Position numbers and translations under genes: made by a program | Assembly: GCF_018437265.1 (NCBI RefSeq) | Contig: NZ_JAAMFL010000007.1 | Coordinates: forward strand, 62,001-126,000 | Length of the DNA stretch: 64,000 bases | DNA from: Fructobacillus parabroussonetiae | Lineage (GTDB): Bacteria; Bacillota; Bacilli; Lactobacillales; Lactobacillaceae | Direction of reading: 5' to 3' | Notes under the pieces: generated by a model | Told to the model about the DNA's origin: nothing | Database searches by the model: none | Seen by the model: the letters and a program-made list of their open reading frames with translations, nothing else | In this document: in pieces, positions 42,121 through 50,339 of the stretch | Position numbering within the stretch: the first letter of the stretch is position 1 | How the letters are laid out: each line of letters begins with the position of its first letter

Positions 42121-43428
42121 ATGTCACGAATTGCATCTTACTTCCAGTTTGAAAAACTGGGTACTTCCTTTAAAAAGGAAGTCACTGCCGGACTCACCAC
42201 CTTTGTGGCCATGTCCTACATTTTGTTTTTGAACCCCAACGTCTTGGCTGCTGCCGGTATGGACAAGGGAGCGGTCTTTACCGCTTCAGCCATTGCCGCC
42301 GCAACGGCCACCATCTTTATGGGGCTGGTCGCCAAATATCCAATCGCCATTGCCCCCGGGCTTGGCGTGAACGCCTATTTCGCCTATTCAGTCGTTATTG
42401 GGATGAAGGTCTCTTGGCAAACGGCGATGGCTGGTATCTTGGTCGCCGCCTTGATTTTCTTAGTGCTGACACTCACGCACATCCGTGAAAAAATCATCGA
42501 CGCCATTCCTTATAACTTGCGAATCGCCATCGCTGCTGGTATTGGCCTGTTCATCGCCTTCATCGGCTTGCACAACGCGGGCTTGATCGTTGCCAACGCG
42601 GATACCATGGTCGCCATGGGCACGTTGACGAAGGGCACGACTTTGTTAGCCATCTTCGGCATTGCCCTGACCTTGATTTTATTAGTTAAAAAAGTCCCAG
42701 CCGCCATCTTCTTCGGAATGGTCGGAACGGCAGTCGTTGGGATTATCTTCGGCCAAATCGCTTTGCCTGGTTCCGTTGTTGCCAGCGCCCCTTCAATGGC
42801 GCCAACATTTGGTCAAGCTTGGTCACACCTTGGCGATATCAACAGTTTCGAAATGATCATTGTCGCATTGACTTTCTTAATTGTCGTCTTCTTCGATACA
42901 GCGGGTACCTTGATTGGTTTGACCGAACAGGCCGGCCTACTTGAAAACGGCAAGATGCCACGTGCTGGTAAGGCCTTGATGGCTGATGCCGTCGGGATGA
43001 CGGTCGGGGCAACACTGGGAACATCCCCAACCTCTGCCTTCGTTGAATCCTCTTCGGGTATTGCCGTTGGTGGTCGCTCAGGCTTCACCTCAATTGTGAC
43101 CGGGATTCTCTTCATCCTGGCCCTCTTCTTCTCCCCATTGCTTTCGGTTGTGACTTCTCAAGTCACCGCCCCCGCTTTGATTGTTGTCGGCATCATGATG
43201 GCCGGTAACTTGAAGAAGATTCAATGGGAAGACATGGCCATCGCAGCGCCAGCCTTTCTCATTGTCATTGGCATGCCACTGACTTATTCGATCTCAGATG
43301 GTATCGCCCTGGGCTTTATCGCCTACCCAATCACGATGATTGCGGCCAAGCGAGCAAAAGAAGTCAACGTATTGATGTACCTCTTAGCCATTATCTTCGT
43401 GGCCTTTCTCTTCTATACCCATCGCTAA
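42121..43428 (+). CDS. NCS2-family purine permease (AzgA/PbuG-like)
   Basis: A 435-residue proton-coupled nucleobase importer with 13-14 membrane segments. The family patterns FVAMSYILFLNPNVL, GLGVNAYFAYSVV, VVFFDTAGTLIGLTEQAG and GTSPTSAFVESSSGIAVGGRSG belong to the AzgA-type branch, which takes up hypoxanthine, guanine or adenine. Exact substrate is not readable. The ATG has AGAGGAG six bases upstream. PurR-type boxes upstream suggest repression when purines are plentiful; purR is encoded at 53825-54658. It is a single gene bounded by its own terminator. Confidence 0.93.
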   Translation: MSRIASYFQFEKLGTSFKKEVTAGLTTFVAMSYILFLNPNVLAAAGMDKGAVFTASAIAAATATIFMGLVAKYPIAIAPGLGVNAYFAYSVVIGMKVSWQTAMAGILVAALIFLVLTLTHIREKIIDAIPYNLRIAIAAGIGLFIAFIGLHNAGLIVANADTMVAMGTLTKGTTLLAIFGIALTLILLVKKVPAAIFFGMVGTAVVGIIFGQIALPGSVVASAPSMAPTFGQAWSHLGDINSFEMIIVALTFLIVVFFDTAGTLIGLTEQAGLLENGKMPRAGKALMADAVGMTVGATLGTSPTSAFVESSSGIAVGGRSGFTSIVTGILFILALFFSPLLSVVTSQVTAPALIVVGIMMAGNLKKIQWEDMAIAAPAFLIVIGMPLTYSISDGIALGFIAYPITMIAAKRAKEVNVLMYLLAIIFVAFLFYTHR

Positions 43429-43436
43429 ACAACGAA

Positions 43437-43470
43437 AAGTCCGACCGGATATCCGGTCGGACTTTTTTTA
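43437..43470 (+). terminator. Terminator of the purine permease gene
   Basis: The 12-base perfect inverted repeat GTCCGACCGGAT / ATCCGGTCGGAC is followed by seven T. Confidence 0.93.
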
Positions 43471-43504
43471 ATTTGTTAAGGTCTTTTCGAAAGACAAAAA
43501 ATCG

Positions 43505-43885
43505 CTAATTCTTTGTAAAGTATTCTTTATGCTGATTCACTTCGAGATAAAACTTCTGGCGGCCCTGCACGAACCGGCCCTTATATTGCTTGCCAGCCAC
43601 CGTTACAGTCAGTTGCTGCCCGTTTAAATCATAGGAACCGTGTGTCCAACGATCCGCTTTGGCAAGGTTGGTGACGACATCTTCATTATGAAAGTCAATG
43701 GTGTCCGTTAGAAAATGCCGGTTTTCTTTGGCAACGGCCGCATAACTACCGGACAGTCGTGTGACCTGATGCGTTACCAACAAACCGAGGCCCAAGAGAA
43801 CAACAAAGCCCAGAAAAAAACCCGTTTTTGATGGTCGATAGCGCTCGTTAAAACTAAGATTCACTTCTTCGATACGACGAAACAT
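43505..43885 (-). CDS. Unknown bitopic membrane protein
   Basis: I do not recognise this 126-residue protein. A polar start with basic residues (RYRPSKTG) is followed by one membrane helix at about 22-41 (GFFLGFVVLLGLGLLVTHQV). An outer part of about 85 residues looks folded with beta character (HGSYDLNGQQLTVTVAGKQYKGRF). It is a single gene between the purine-permease terminator and the recN terminator, convergent with the permease. Codon use resembles core genes, so it is probably resident rather than newly acquired. Confidence 0.65.
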   Translation of the reverse strand: MFRRIEEVNLSFNERYRPSKTGFFLGFVVLLGLGLLVTHQVTRLSGSYAAVAKENRHFLTDTIDFHNEDVVTNLAKADRWTHGSYDLNGQQLTVTVAGKQYKGRFVQGRQKFYLEVNQHKEYFTKN

Positions 43886-43979
43886 CCGGCTCTCCCTTCA
43901 AAGAGTCACTTTATATCACCATGATACATGATTAACAAGAAACAACAAGTCACAAATCTGTGAAATAAGCCGGCAATCA

Positions 43980-44010
43980 AAAAAGAATGTCTGAGCGACA
44001 TTCTTTTTTT
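43980..44010 (-). terminator. Terminator of recN
   Basis: Stem AAAGAATGTC / GACATTCTTT with loop TGAGC and A and T runs lies just past the recN stop. Confidence 0.9.
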
Positions 44011-44021
44011 GAGTATGAACG

Positions 44022-45713
44022 TTATCGACCGGCATTTTCACGCAAATCACGCGCATTGGCCAAGGCGGCCTCGGTCATTTCGTTTCCAGAAAGCATCATC
44101 GCAACGGCGGCATCGCGGTCCTTTTCTGCTAAATCCTTGACATGGGTGACCGTTCGTTCCTCTTCCGTGGACTTTTCAATCAGGAAATGATGGTCAGCAG
44201 CAGCAGCCACTTGTGGCAAATGCGTAATGGCCAAAACCTGTGTTTGTGCCGAGATGGCCCGCATCTTTTGTGCGATGGCCGAACCAACCCGACCTGACAC
44301 CCCGGTGTCAATTTCATCAAAGACAACCGTTGATAAGCCTTGTTGGGCAATGAAGACCGTCTTCAAAGCCAGCATCAGCCGGGAAGCTTCACCACCTGAG
44401 GCGGCTTTTTCGAGCGCTTTGACCCCCTCACCCTTGTTAGTCTGCACCTGGAAAGTGACCCGGTCACTACCACTTGGTAAGAAACCTTCAACGGGTTCAA
44501 AGGCCACTTGGAAGAAGGCGTCCTTCATCAACAAGTCCGCTAATTCCTGGTTGACCGCTTCCTCTAGCTTTTTGGCGACCCGTTCTCGGCCTTCGTGAAG
44601 GCGTGTTGCAGCCGCTTGAATCTTTGCCTTCATCTTTTCTTTTTCGGTCGTTAACTGATCAATATCGAGCGAACCGCCATCCAAAGCAGCCAGATCAGCC
44701 TCAACTCGTTTTTGAAAGGCCAGCACTTCGTCAACGGTTTCACCATACTTACGCTTCAGTTGGTGGATCACCTGCAGACGGTCGTCAATTTTGACCAAGG
44801 CACCTTCGTCAAAGGAAAGATTGGCAACGGACTCGTCTAACTCACGGCCTGCATCTTGTGCGGCATAATAGGCCTCGGATAGTGACTGGGCCAAATTTTC
44901 ATAGCTCTTATCAAAGGAGGCCGCCGTACTTAAGGCATTGTTAGCAGCCGCCAACAAATCAACGGCCCCACCTTCCAATCCAGGATTCAAGGCCTGCTGT
45001 GCTTGATCGAGCGAATCCGCAATTTTCTTGTGGTTGGCAAGTTTTGCCCGTTCCGCCAAAAGCTCTTCTTCTTCACCAGCTTGCAAATTGGCGTTTTTCA
45101 GTTCCTCTGCTTGAAAAGTCAACAGGTCCAGTCGCTGGTTGAAATCCTGGGCCTGACTTTGGACTTGTTTTAAACGTAAAGCAAGGGAACGGTAAGCAGT
45201 AAAGTAATGGTCATATTCGGCCTTGGCCTGCTTCAATGAGGCATCCGCAAAGTCGTCGAGCAAGCTGAGATGGGAATCCGGATTCAACAAAAGTGAGGTA
45301 TCGTGTTGCCCTTGGATTTCGACCAGCATGGCCCCTAGTTCAGCTAAGAGTTTCAAGGGGACAATCGTTCCGTTGATCCGCGAAACCGACCGGCCCTTTT
45401 GGTTAAACTCCCGGTAAATGACGGCTTGCCCATCCGAAACGTCAATGCCCGCCTCTTCAAAAGCGCCCAGCTGCTTTGCTTGTTGCTCTTTTTTCCCGTC
45501 ATCCAGTGAAAAAACAGCCTGCAAGACGGCTTTCTCCGCCCCTTTGCGGATCATTTCCGTACTGGCACGGCCTCCGGTTAGCATGGCCAGGGCATCGATA
45601 ATAATGGACTTTCCAGCACCGGTTTCCCCAGTTAGGACCGTCAAATGATCATCAAAGGCCAGTTCGACCGAATCGATAATGGCAAAATTTTCAATGACAA
45701 GTTGTTCCAGCAT
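44022..45713 (-). CDS. recN: DNA repair protein RecN
   Basis: A 563-residue SMC-like ATPase that acts early at double-strand breaks. Walker A GETGAGKSIIIDAL is at 30-43, coiled-coil arms occupy about 160-390, and the signature GGEASRLMLALK and Walker B STVVFDEIDTGVSG follow. Length is normal. It is the last gene of the xseA-xseB-ispA-tlyA-recN run, which in Bacillus also contains dxs and ahrC (argR); both are missing. The N-terminal MLEQLVIENFAI matches the family start. Confidence 0.97.
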   Translation of the reverse strand: MLEQLVIENFAIIDSVELAFDDHLTVLTGETGAGKSIIIDALAMLTGGRASTEMIRKGAEKAVLQAVFSLDDGKKEQQAKQLGAFEEAGIDVSDGQAVIYREFNQKGRSVSRINGTIVPLKLLAELGAMLVEIQGQHDTSLLLNPDSHLSLLDDFADASLKQAKAEYDHYFTAYRSLALRLKQVQSQAQDFNQRLDLLTFQAEELKNANLQAGEEEELLAERAKLANHKKIADSLDQAQQALNPGLEGGAVDLLAAANNALSTAASFDKSYENLAQSLSEAYYAAQDAGRELDESVANLSFDEGALVKIDDRLQVIHQLKRKYGETVDEVLAFQKRVEADLAALDGGSLDIDQLTTEKEKMKAKIQAAATRLHEGRERVAKKLEEAVNQELADLLMKDAFFQVAFEPVEGFLPSGSDRVTFQVQTNKGEGVKALEKAASGGEASRLMLALKTVFIAQQGLSTVVFDEIDTGVSGRVGSAIAQKMRAISAQTQVLAITHLPQVAAAADHHFLIEKSTEEERTVTHVKDLAEKDRDAAVAMMLSGNEMTEAALANARDLRENAGR

Positions 45714-45758
45714 CCCCTGCCTCCAAACAAATGATCTACACGTTGCACGATGACTTTG

Positions 45759-46583
45759 TTAGCCTTCTTGGTCTAATTGGCCGTGAGCAGCTTCGATGAC
45801 TTGATCACTCGACACCGTTTCGGCAATCGCCGCATCATCACTGCGTGATAACCAGGCCAAAAACTCAATGTTTCCTTGACCGCCCTTAATTGGCGAAAAG
45901 GTTAGCCCCTTTACCGAGAAGCCGTTTTCGACCATCATCGGTAAAGTCTTTTCCAACACGAGGCGGTGAACGGCTGGGTCCTTAATGATCCCGTGCTTGC
46001 CAACCAGTTCGCGACCAGCCTCAAACTGCGGCTTAATTAAGGCAGCGACCTCGCCACCCTTTGCTAAGATATCTTTCAAAGTCGGTAAGATAAGTGACAG
46101 CGAAATGAAGGAAACGTCAATCGTTGCCCGTGTTGGCTGCCCCTCCATAAAGTCCGCCAACTTCGCATAGCGGAAGTTCGTGTTCTCCATGACGGTCACC
46201 CGCTCATCGATTCGCAACTTCCAAGCTAACTGATTGGTTCCAACATCCAAAGCATAGACGTGCTTCGCCCCGTTTTGAAGCGAAACATCGGTAAAGCCAC
46301 CAGTCGAAGAGCCAATGTCCAAGACGATTTGGTCGGCCATCGCCATACCAAAAGTCTCGATTGCTTTCACTAATTTATAGCCGCCACGCGACACAAAGGG
46401 CAGTGGCCGCCCCTTAAAATGCAATTCGGTTGTGACCGGAATTTTCTGTCCGGCCTTGTCCAAACGTTCTTCGTTTTCACCAAGAATCTGGCCAGCCATC
46501 ACGGCGCGCTTGGCTTGTTCACGCGAAGTAAACAGCCCCTGCTGGACAAGTAAAATATCAACACGTTCTTTTGCAACTGCCAT
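45759..46583 (-). CDS. tlyA: TlyA-family rRNA methyltransferase
   Basis: A 274-residue protein with an N-terminal S4 RNA-binding domain (VDILLVQQGLFTSREQAKRAVMAG, about 7-30) and an FtsJ-like SAM methyltransferase domain with LDIGSSTGGFTDV and the DVSFISLSLILP motif. TlyA enzymes 2'-O-methylate rRNA; some are also called hemolysin A. The gene lies two bases after ispA. It matches yqxC of Bacillus by position. The C-terminal 25 residues form a polar tail. Confidence 0.92.
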   Translation of the reverse strand: MAVAKERVDILLVQQGLFTSREQAKRAVMAGQILGENEERLDKAGQKIPVTTELHFKGRPLPFVSRGGYKLVKAIETFGMAMADQIVLDIGSSTGGFTDVSLQNGAKHVYALDVGTNQLAWKLRIDERVTVMENTNFRYAKLADFMEGQPTRATIDVSFISLSLILPTLKDILAKGGEVAALIKPQFEAGRELVGKHGIIKDPAVHRLVLEKTLPMMVENGFSVKGLTFSPIKGGQGNIEFLAWLSRSDDAAIAETVSSDQVIEAAHGQLDQEG

Positions 46584-46585
46584 TG

Positions 46586-47500
46586 CTATGCTCCAATTAA
46601 ATCAATCAAATCTGTGAGTAAGGCGGGATTAAAGCGGTCATCGTATACCTTTAATTCATCCAAGGTTTCATGGGCTTGGTCAAGTAATTCAGCCACCATT
46701 TCCTTAGACTCTTTTAGCCCATAGAAACGCACAAAGGAAACCACATCTTCCTTAACATCTTGTTCATAATCGTCGATGTCGTCTTGAATCTGGAAAATGA
46801 TGCCGAGCTTCGTGGCGTATCGTTCTAACTTGTCGAGCGCTTCCTGGTCCAATCCCAGATAGTGCCCACCAATTAAGGCAGCAGCTACTAGCAAATCCGC
46901 CGTCTTCATCTGATAGACCTTCATCAAGTTCGAAAAAGCTTCCAAACGTTCCATCGAACCGACTTCGCCAATCCCCTTTGAGTCGTGGTTGCGCATGTCT
47001 AAGACCTGGCCGTAGACCATCCCGAAAGCACCCGACCGATTGGCCAAAGTCGCCACCATCTTGACTTTTTGTTCGGCAGAAACCGCCGTCAAAGAAGACA
47101 AAATGGCATAGGCATTACCCTGCAAGGCATCCCCAACAAGGACCGCCAAAGCTGGGCCATACTTGGCATGCATCGATAATTGGCCACGTCGGTAGGCATC
47201 GTTATCCATCGCTGGCAAATCGTCGTGTACCAACGAATAAGCATGGACCCATTCAAGTGCAGAAGCAGCCCTCACCGCCTGATCATCAATCGGCTGACCA
47301 AAGGAATCGATCACGGCTAAGGCCAAAAGTGGGCGCAAACGCTTACCGGGTGTTAAGAGCGCATATTGGAGGGCCTGCTCATAGGCCGAATCCGGCTCAT
47401 AATTCGAAATCAGTGCCTCGTTGGGTTTTGTTGTTTCGTCAACCAGGGCCTGGTCGATTTGCCCCTTATAGCGCTTGATAAAATATCGAAACTCAGTCAT
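46586..47500 (-). CDS. ispA: Geranyl/farnesyl diphosphate synthase
   Basis: A 304-residue trans-prenyltransferase that condenses isopentenyl diphosphate with allylic diphosphates to make farnesyl diphosphate for undecaprenyl carrier synthesis. The two Asp-rich motifs are present, DDLPAMDND (first) and DDIDDYEQD (second), with the GKRLRP motif before. It overlaps xseB by eight bases. No dxs gene follows, consistent with the mevalonate pathway of lactic acid bacteria. Confidence 0.95.
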   Translation of the reverse strand: MTEFRYFIKRYKGQIDQALVDETTKPNEALISNYEPDSAYEQALQYALLTPGKRLRPLLALAVIDSFGQPIDDQAVRAASALEWVHAYSLVHDDLPAMDNDAYRRGQLSMHAKYGPALAVLVGDALQGNAYAILSSLTAVSAEQKVKMVATLANRSGAFGMVYGQVLDMRNHDSKGIGEVGSMERLEAFSNLMKVYQMKTADLLVAAALIGGHYLGLDQEALDKLERYATKLGIIFQIQDDIDDYEQDVKEDVVSFVRFYGLKESKEMVAELLDQAHETLDELKVYDDRFNPALLTDLIDLIGA

Positions 47501-47720
47501 TGTTCGTTAATTCCAAATCCGTCATGGAACCATCGTCTTGCATGACTTTTGCCAAAGTCTTTTCGGCCTCAGCCAAAGTCTTTTGCAAGTCCTTTGCTAG
47601 TGTGACCCCGGTCTTAAAGTCGGCCAAGGCCGTCTCGAGCGGACGGTCACCCTTTTCAAGAGCCGTCACGATTTGGTCCAATTGCTTTAACTTCTCTTCA
47701 AATGTTGCCTGTTCAGTCAT
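47493..47720 (-). CDS. xseB: Exodeoxyribonuclease VII small subunit
   Basis: A 75-residue helical protein, partner of XseA. It shows the family pattern [19 protein letters not shown] followed by [12 protein letters not shown]. It overlaps xseA upstream by eight bases and ispA downstream by eight, so all three are coupled. Length is normal. Confidence 0.95.
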   Translation of the reverse strand: MTEQATFEEKLKQLDQIVTALEKGDRPLETALADFKTGVTLAKDLQKTLAEAEKTLAKVMQDDGSMTDLELTNND

Positions 47721-48987
47721 GTTTTTCTCCTAAAATCTTCGCCGTTAACTGGCCGTCAGCAAAGGTCAAATCCACCGGTTGCCCAGCGGCTAAATCAGTC
47801 GTTGCTTTCACGACCTGACCCTTCTCATCCCGTACAATGGTATAACCAGAAGAAAGAATCTTTAGTGGCGAGACCAAATCCAGTTTGGCCGCCGATAAGG
47901 CCAAGTGTTCCTGATAGGGGCGTAACAGTTGCCCCTTTTGCTGGAAGAGGCGTTCACGCAAGGCCTGCTCTTGGTACTTGTCCTGTTCCGTTTTACGAGA
48001 AAAGGCCTGAAGCAAGCGCTTCTCAAGCGAATCAACTTCCTGCTGATAGGCTGCGTATAGCCGATCCGGCTGTTTCATAATGGGGCGGTCAATGACATAT
48101 TTCAAATCTTGCTGCTTCTTTTGAATGAGCTTTTGCCCCGCCAGATTTAAACGGGCAGATAGCTCCAAGACCCGATCCAGTAAGTTCTGCTTTGAAATGG
48201 GCGTCGCTAATTCGGCCGCGGCTGTTGGCGTCGCGGCTCGCTGATCAGCGACCAAATCAACCAGGGTATTATCCGTTTCGTGCCCAACAGAGGCAATAAT
48301 GGGCGTCTTCAACGCCGCCACCCGACGAACAAGGGCCTCATCGTTGAAGGCCCAAAGGTCTTCAATCGACCCACCCCCACGACCAATGATTACCGTGTCA
48401 AAGCCGAGTTGATCAACTCGTTCCAGTTGTTTCAACAGGGAGGGAACGGCGCCATCCCCTTGGACTACTGCGGGTAAGAGAACAACTTGGGCCTGTGGCA
48501 GCCGGCGTTCCACCGTCTTGGCCACGTCTTCCACAACTGCTCCCGTTGGTGATGTAATGACCGCTATTTTCTTTGGCAATGCCGGAATTGGCCGCTTTGG
48601 CGCCGTAAACAAGCCTTCTTTTGACAGCTTATCTTTTAACTGCTGTAAGGCCAAAAACAAATCACCAACACCAGCCGGTGTCATTTGTTCCAGAATAATC
48701 GAGTAGGAACCGGCTGGTTCGTATAGTTGCACACGGCCAACCGCCTGGACCTTCATTCCCTCTTCCGGCTCAAACTTTAAGCGGGAGGCGTAAGAAAACA
48801 TGGCAGCACGAATCACTGCCTTCTCTTCCGGATCCTTAATCGAAAAGTAAAGGTGGCGGGAGCGGCGATTCCCAAGGTTGGAAATTTCACCCGTCAGATA
48901 GACCTTCCCCAGGTGGGGATCCCGATCAAACTTGGCACTCAAATATTTCGTTAACGCTGAAACGCTGACGTACTGTGATTGATCCAC
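47713..48987 (-). CDS. xseA: Exodeoxyribonuclease VII large subunit
   Basis: The catalytic subunit of the single-strand-specific nuclease. It has an N-terminal OB-fold ([20 protein letters not shown]), the catalytic domain ([43 protein letters not shown] and [10 protein letters not shown]) and a long coiled coil (about 285-375). An upstream ATG at 49011 is in frame, but GGGAGG seven bases ahead of the GTG at 48987 marks that codon as the start, giving [16 protein letters not shown] and 424 residues. It begins the xseA-recN run. Confidence 0.95.
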   Translation of the reverse strand: MDQSQYVSVSALTKYLSAKFDRDPHLGKVYLTGEISNLGNRRSRHLYFSIKDPEEKAVIRAAMFSYASRLKFEPEEGMKVQAVGRVQLYEPAGSYSIILEQMTPAGVGDLFLALQQLKDKLSKEGLFTAPKRPIPALPKKIAVITSPTGAVVEDVAKTVERRLPQAQVVLLPAVVQGDGAVPSLLKQLERVDQLGFDTVIIGRGGGSIEDLWAFNDEALVRRVAALKTPIIASVGHETDNTLVDLVADQRAATPTAAAELATPISKQNLLDRVLELSARLNLAGQKLIQKKQQDLKYVIDRPIMKQPDRLYAAYQQEVDSLEKRLLQAFSRKTEQDKYQEQALRERLFQQKGQLLRPYQEHLALSAAKLDLVSPLKILSSGYTIVRDEKGQVVKATTDLAAGQPVDLTFADGQLTAKILGEKHD

Positions 48988-49055
48988 AAAAGTCCCTCCC
49001 AAACAATGCATTACTTTCTTTATTATATCAGAAAGCCGAGTTCTTTTAGGACAGT

Positions 49056-49291
49056 AAAAAAGGGCGAACCGTAGTTCGCCCTTAGTTTGGCATGCCGAAT
49101 TCGCTTCGACGGGCGGTTTGATTCAGTCACGAACCAAACAAGTCTTGCGTCACCCTAGCTTGCGCTAGTAGTCATGGTGAGAAATGGCAGTTCCACAACA
49201 ACCAAAACACCTGCACCAAATCCGTGGCTTGGAATTTAATCCGAGCAGGCCGCGTGAGCGTCCTAAAAGACGCGTTCGACTCATCGCATAC
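49056..49291 (-). ncRNA. Free-standing structured RNA, identity unknown (6S-like candidate)
   Basis: No protein gene fits the stretch 48988-49443, yet on the minus strand it has a promoter (49296-49324), a start near 49289-49292 and a strong terminator (49060-49083). The predicted RNA of about 235 bases can close on itself: GGTATGC at the 5' end pairs with GCATGCC near the 3' end (49286-49292 with 49089-49095). Inner hairpins are GCGTC/GACGC (49258-49273), CTAGC-GCAA-GCTAG inside CACC/GGTG (49151-49179) and GTTTGGTTC/GAATCAAAC (49116-49139). Signatures of RNase P, tmRNA and SRP RNA are absent. A 6S RNA is possible from size and closing stem, but not shown. Confidence 0.6.
49060..49083 (-). 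terminator. Terminator of the structured RNA
   Basis: A ten-base stem AAGGGCGAAC / GTTCGCCCTT with a four-base loop is followed by T on the minus strand only, which fixes the direction. Confidence 0.9.
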
Positions 49292-49295
49292 CTTT

Positions 49296-49324
49296 ATTAT
49301 GCCAGCTCAAGTCCTAAAATGCAA
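49296..49324 (-). promoter_or_regulatory. Promoter of the structured RNA
   Basis: TTGCAT (49319-49324) and CATAAT (49296-49301) on the minus strand are separated by 17 bases, a good vegetative promoter. Confidence 0.65.
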
Positions 49325-49443
49325 GCCGCACGACTTTCATGCTTGTGCAAAGGTTTTTGGCACAAGCCGACGGAAAAGGTCGCAGCATCCCTTAAAGCTC
49401 TCGGCACTGCCGGCGCTTTACATTTACGAAAAAGGCCCTCATA

Positions 49444-49707
49444 ATGAAGGCTATGATTATCATTCAAAAAATCCAAACAAAAGAACTAAAGGCCATTGGC
49501 CCAGCCGAAGTCAAGGAATGGGACGACTTGGCCATTCCTGAAAACGACTTTATCGATAAGAAAGCCCTCGTGGCCGCTGTCATCGAGGCCTACGACCTTG
49601 GCGAACTCGAGACCTTTTCCCACATCGCTTCGCCAAGTGTTTTGAAGGCCACCGTGGAAAAAGATGGTCAATCCTACCACTTATCCGGTAAAATCCACCA
49701 AGAATAA
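49444..49707 (+). CDS. Small unknown protein
   Basis: An 87-residue protein that I do not recognise. It is soluble, acidic, and has an early beta-like stretch (MIIIQKIQTKEL), then VKEWDDLAIPENDF and helical parts. Two starts are possible. The ATG at 49444 has AAAGG eight bases upstream. The ATG at 49453 lies exactly where transcription should begin from TTTACA (49417-49422) and CATAAT (49440-49445), 17 bases apart, and would be leaderless. A terminator follows its stop, which supports a real gene. It is convergent with the gene at 49743-50240. Confidence 0.55.
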   Translation: MKAMIIIQKIQTKELKAIGPAEVKEWDDLAIPENDFIDKKALVAAVIEAYDLGELETFSHIASPSVLKATVEKDGQSYHLSGKIHQE

Positions 49708-49742
49708 AAAGGCAGCCCTTCAACAAAAGGGCTGCTTTTTTC
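49706..49742. terminator. Bidirectional terminator
   Basis: GCAGCCCTT pairs with AAGGGCTGC around loop CAACAA, flanked by A and T runs. It serves both convergent neighbours and slightly overlaps the ends of both coding frames. Confidence 0.88.
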
Positions 49743-50240
49743 TTACTTTTCTTCTTTTTCGTCATCCGATGACGCTGCTTCGGATGCTGCTTCTTCCTGG
49801 TTTGTTCGAATCTGATCCAAGAGCTCAGCAAAGCGTTGGGCCGCTTTTGCCGTCACGGAATCAGGATCATCGAGATAGGCCGACAGCGAGGCCAGCTTCT
49901 CAATTTTCAAAGCTGATTTCGTCACGTTGGCATCATCAACAATCAGATAAACTGCCAACTCGTAGGCCTGATCAACGTAAACCAGCTTCTTTTCCTGATT
50001 TTTGTATCGTAGGGGTAAGTTAATGACGTTTAATTCCAAAGACAAAGTCGTGCCCCCTTGTTCAATACCACCCTCAATATCCAGGGCGGCACGAGCAGGT
50101 TCTTCATTTTTGGCCAACTCGGCAAAGGCGGCAAAGAGAGCATCCAAGTCGACGGCCTGTCCCTCAGGATTGGCCATGACTCTGTCCTGATAAGACTGAT
50201 TGTCGACCAAGTCGACGATGTTTTCACCTGATAATTCCAT
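49743..50240 (-). CDS. Unknown soluble acidic protein
   Basis: I do not recognise this 165-residue protein. It starts MELSGENIVDLV, has a middle part with beta pattern (GGTTLSLELNVINLPLRYKNQ, LVYVDQAYELAVYLIV) and ends in a disordered acidic tail rich in Glu, Ala and Ser (EEAASEAASSDDEKEEK). No signal peptide or membrane helix is seen. The ATG at 50240 is preceded by AAGGAGAACTTC, a good ribosome site. It stands alone between two terminators. Codon use is like core genes. Confidence 0.7.
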   Translation of the reverse strand: MELSGENIVDLVDNQSYQDRVMANPEGQAVDLDALFAAFAELAKNEEPARAALDIEGGIEQGGTTLSLELNVINLPLRYKNQEKKLVYVDQAYELAVYLIVDDANVTKSALKIEKLASLSAYLDDPDSVTAKAAQRFAELLDQIRTNQEEAASEAASSDDEKEEK

Positions 50241-50297
50241 GAAGTTCTCCTTTGCTTAACAAAAAGAGTATAGCATAGGGCTGCGACCTGCAAAAGA

Positions 50298-50335
50298 CAA
50301 AAACCGACGCTTTTCATAAAAAGCGTCGGTTCTTT
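50298..50335 (-). terminator. Terminator of the flavin disulfide reductase gene
   Basis: ACCGACGCTTTT pairs with AAAAGCGTCGGT around a short loop; T bases follow on the minus strand. Confidence 0.88.
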
Positions 50336-50339
50336 TGGA

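Noticed and set aside
49056-49291. RNase P RNA, tmRNA or SRP RNA for the structured RNA
   Set aside because: Universal signatures of these RNAs were looked for by eye on both strands and are missing.
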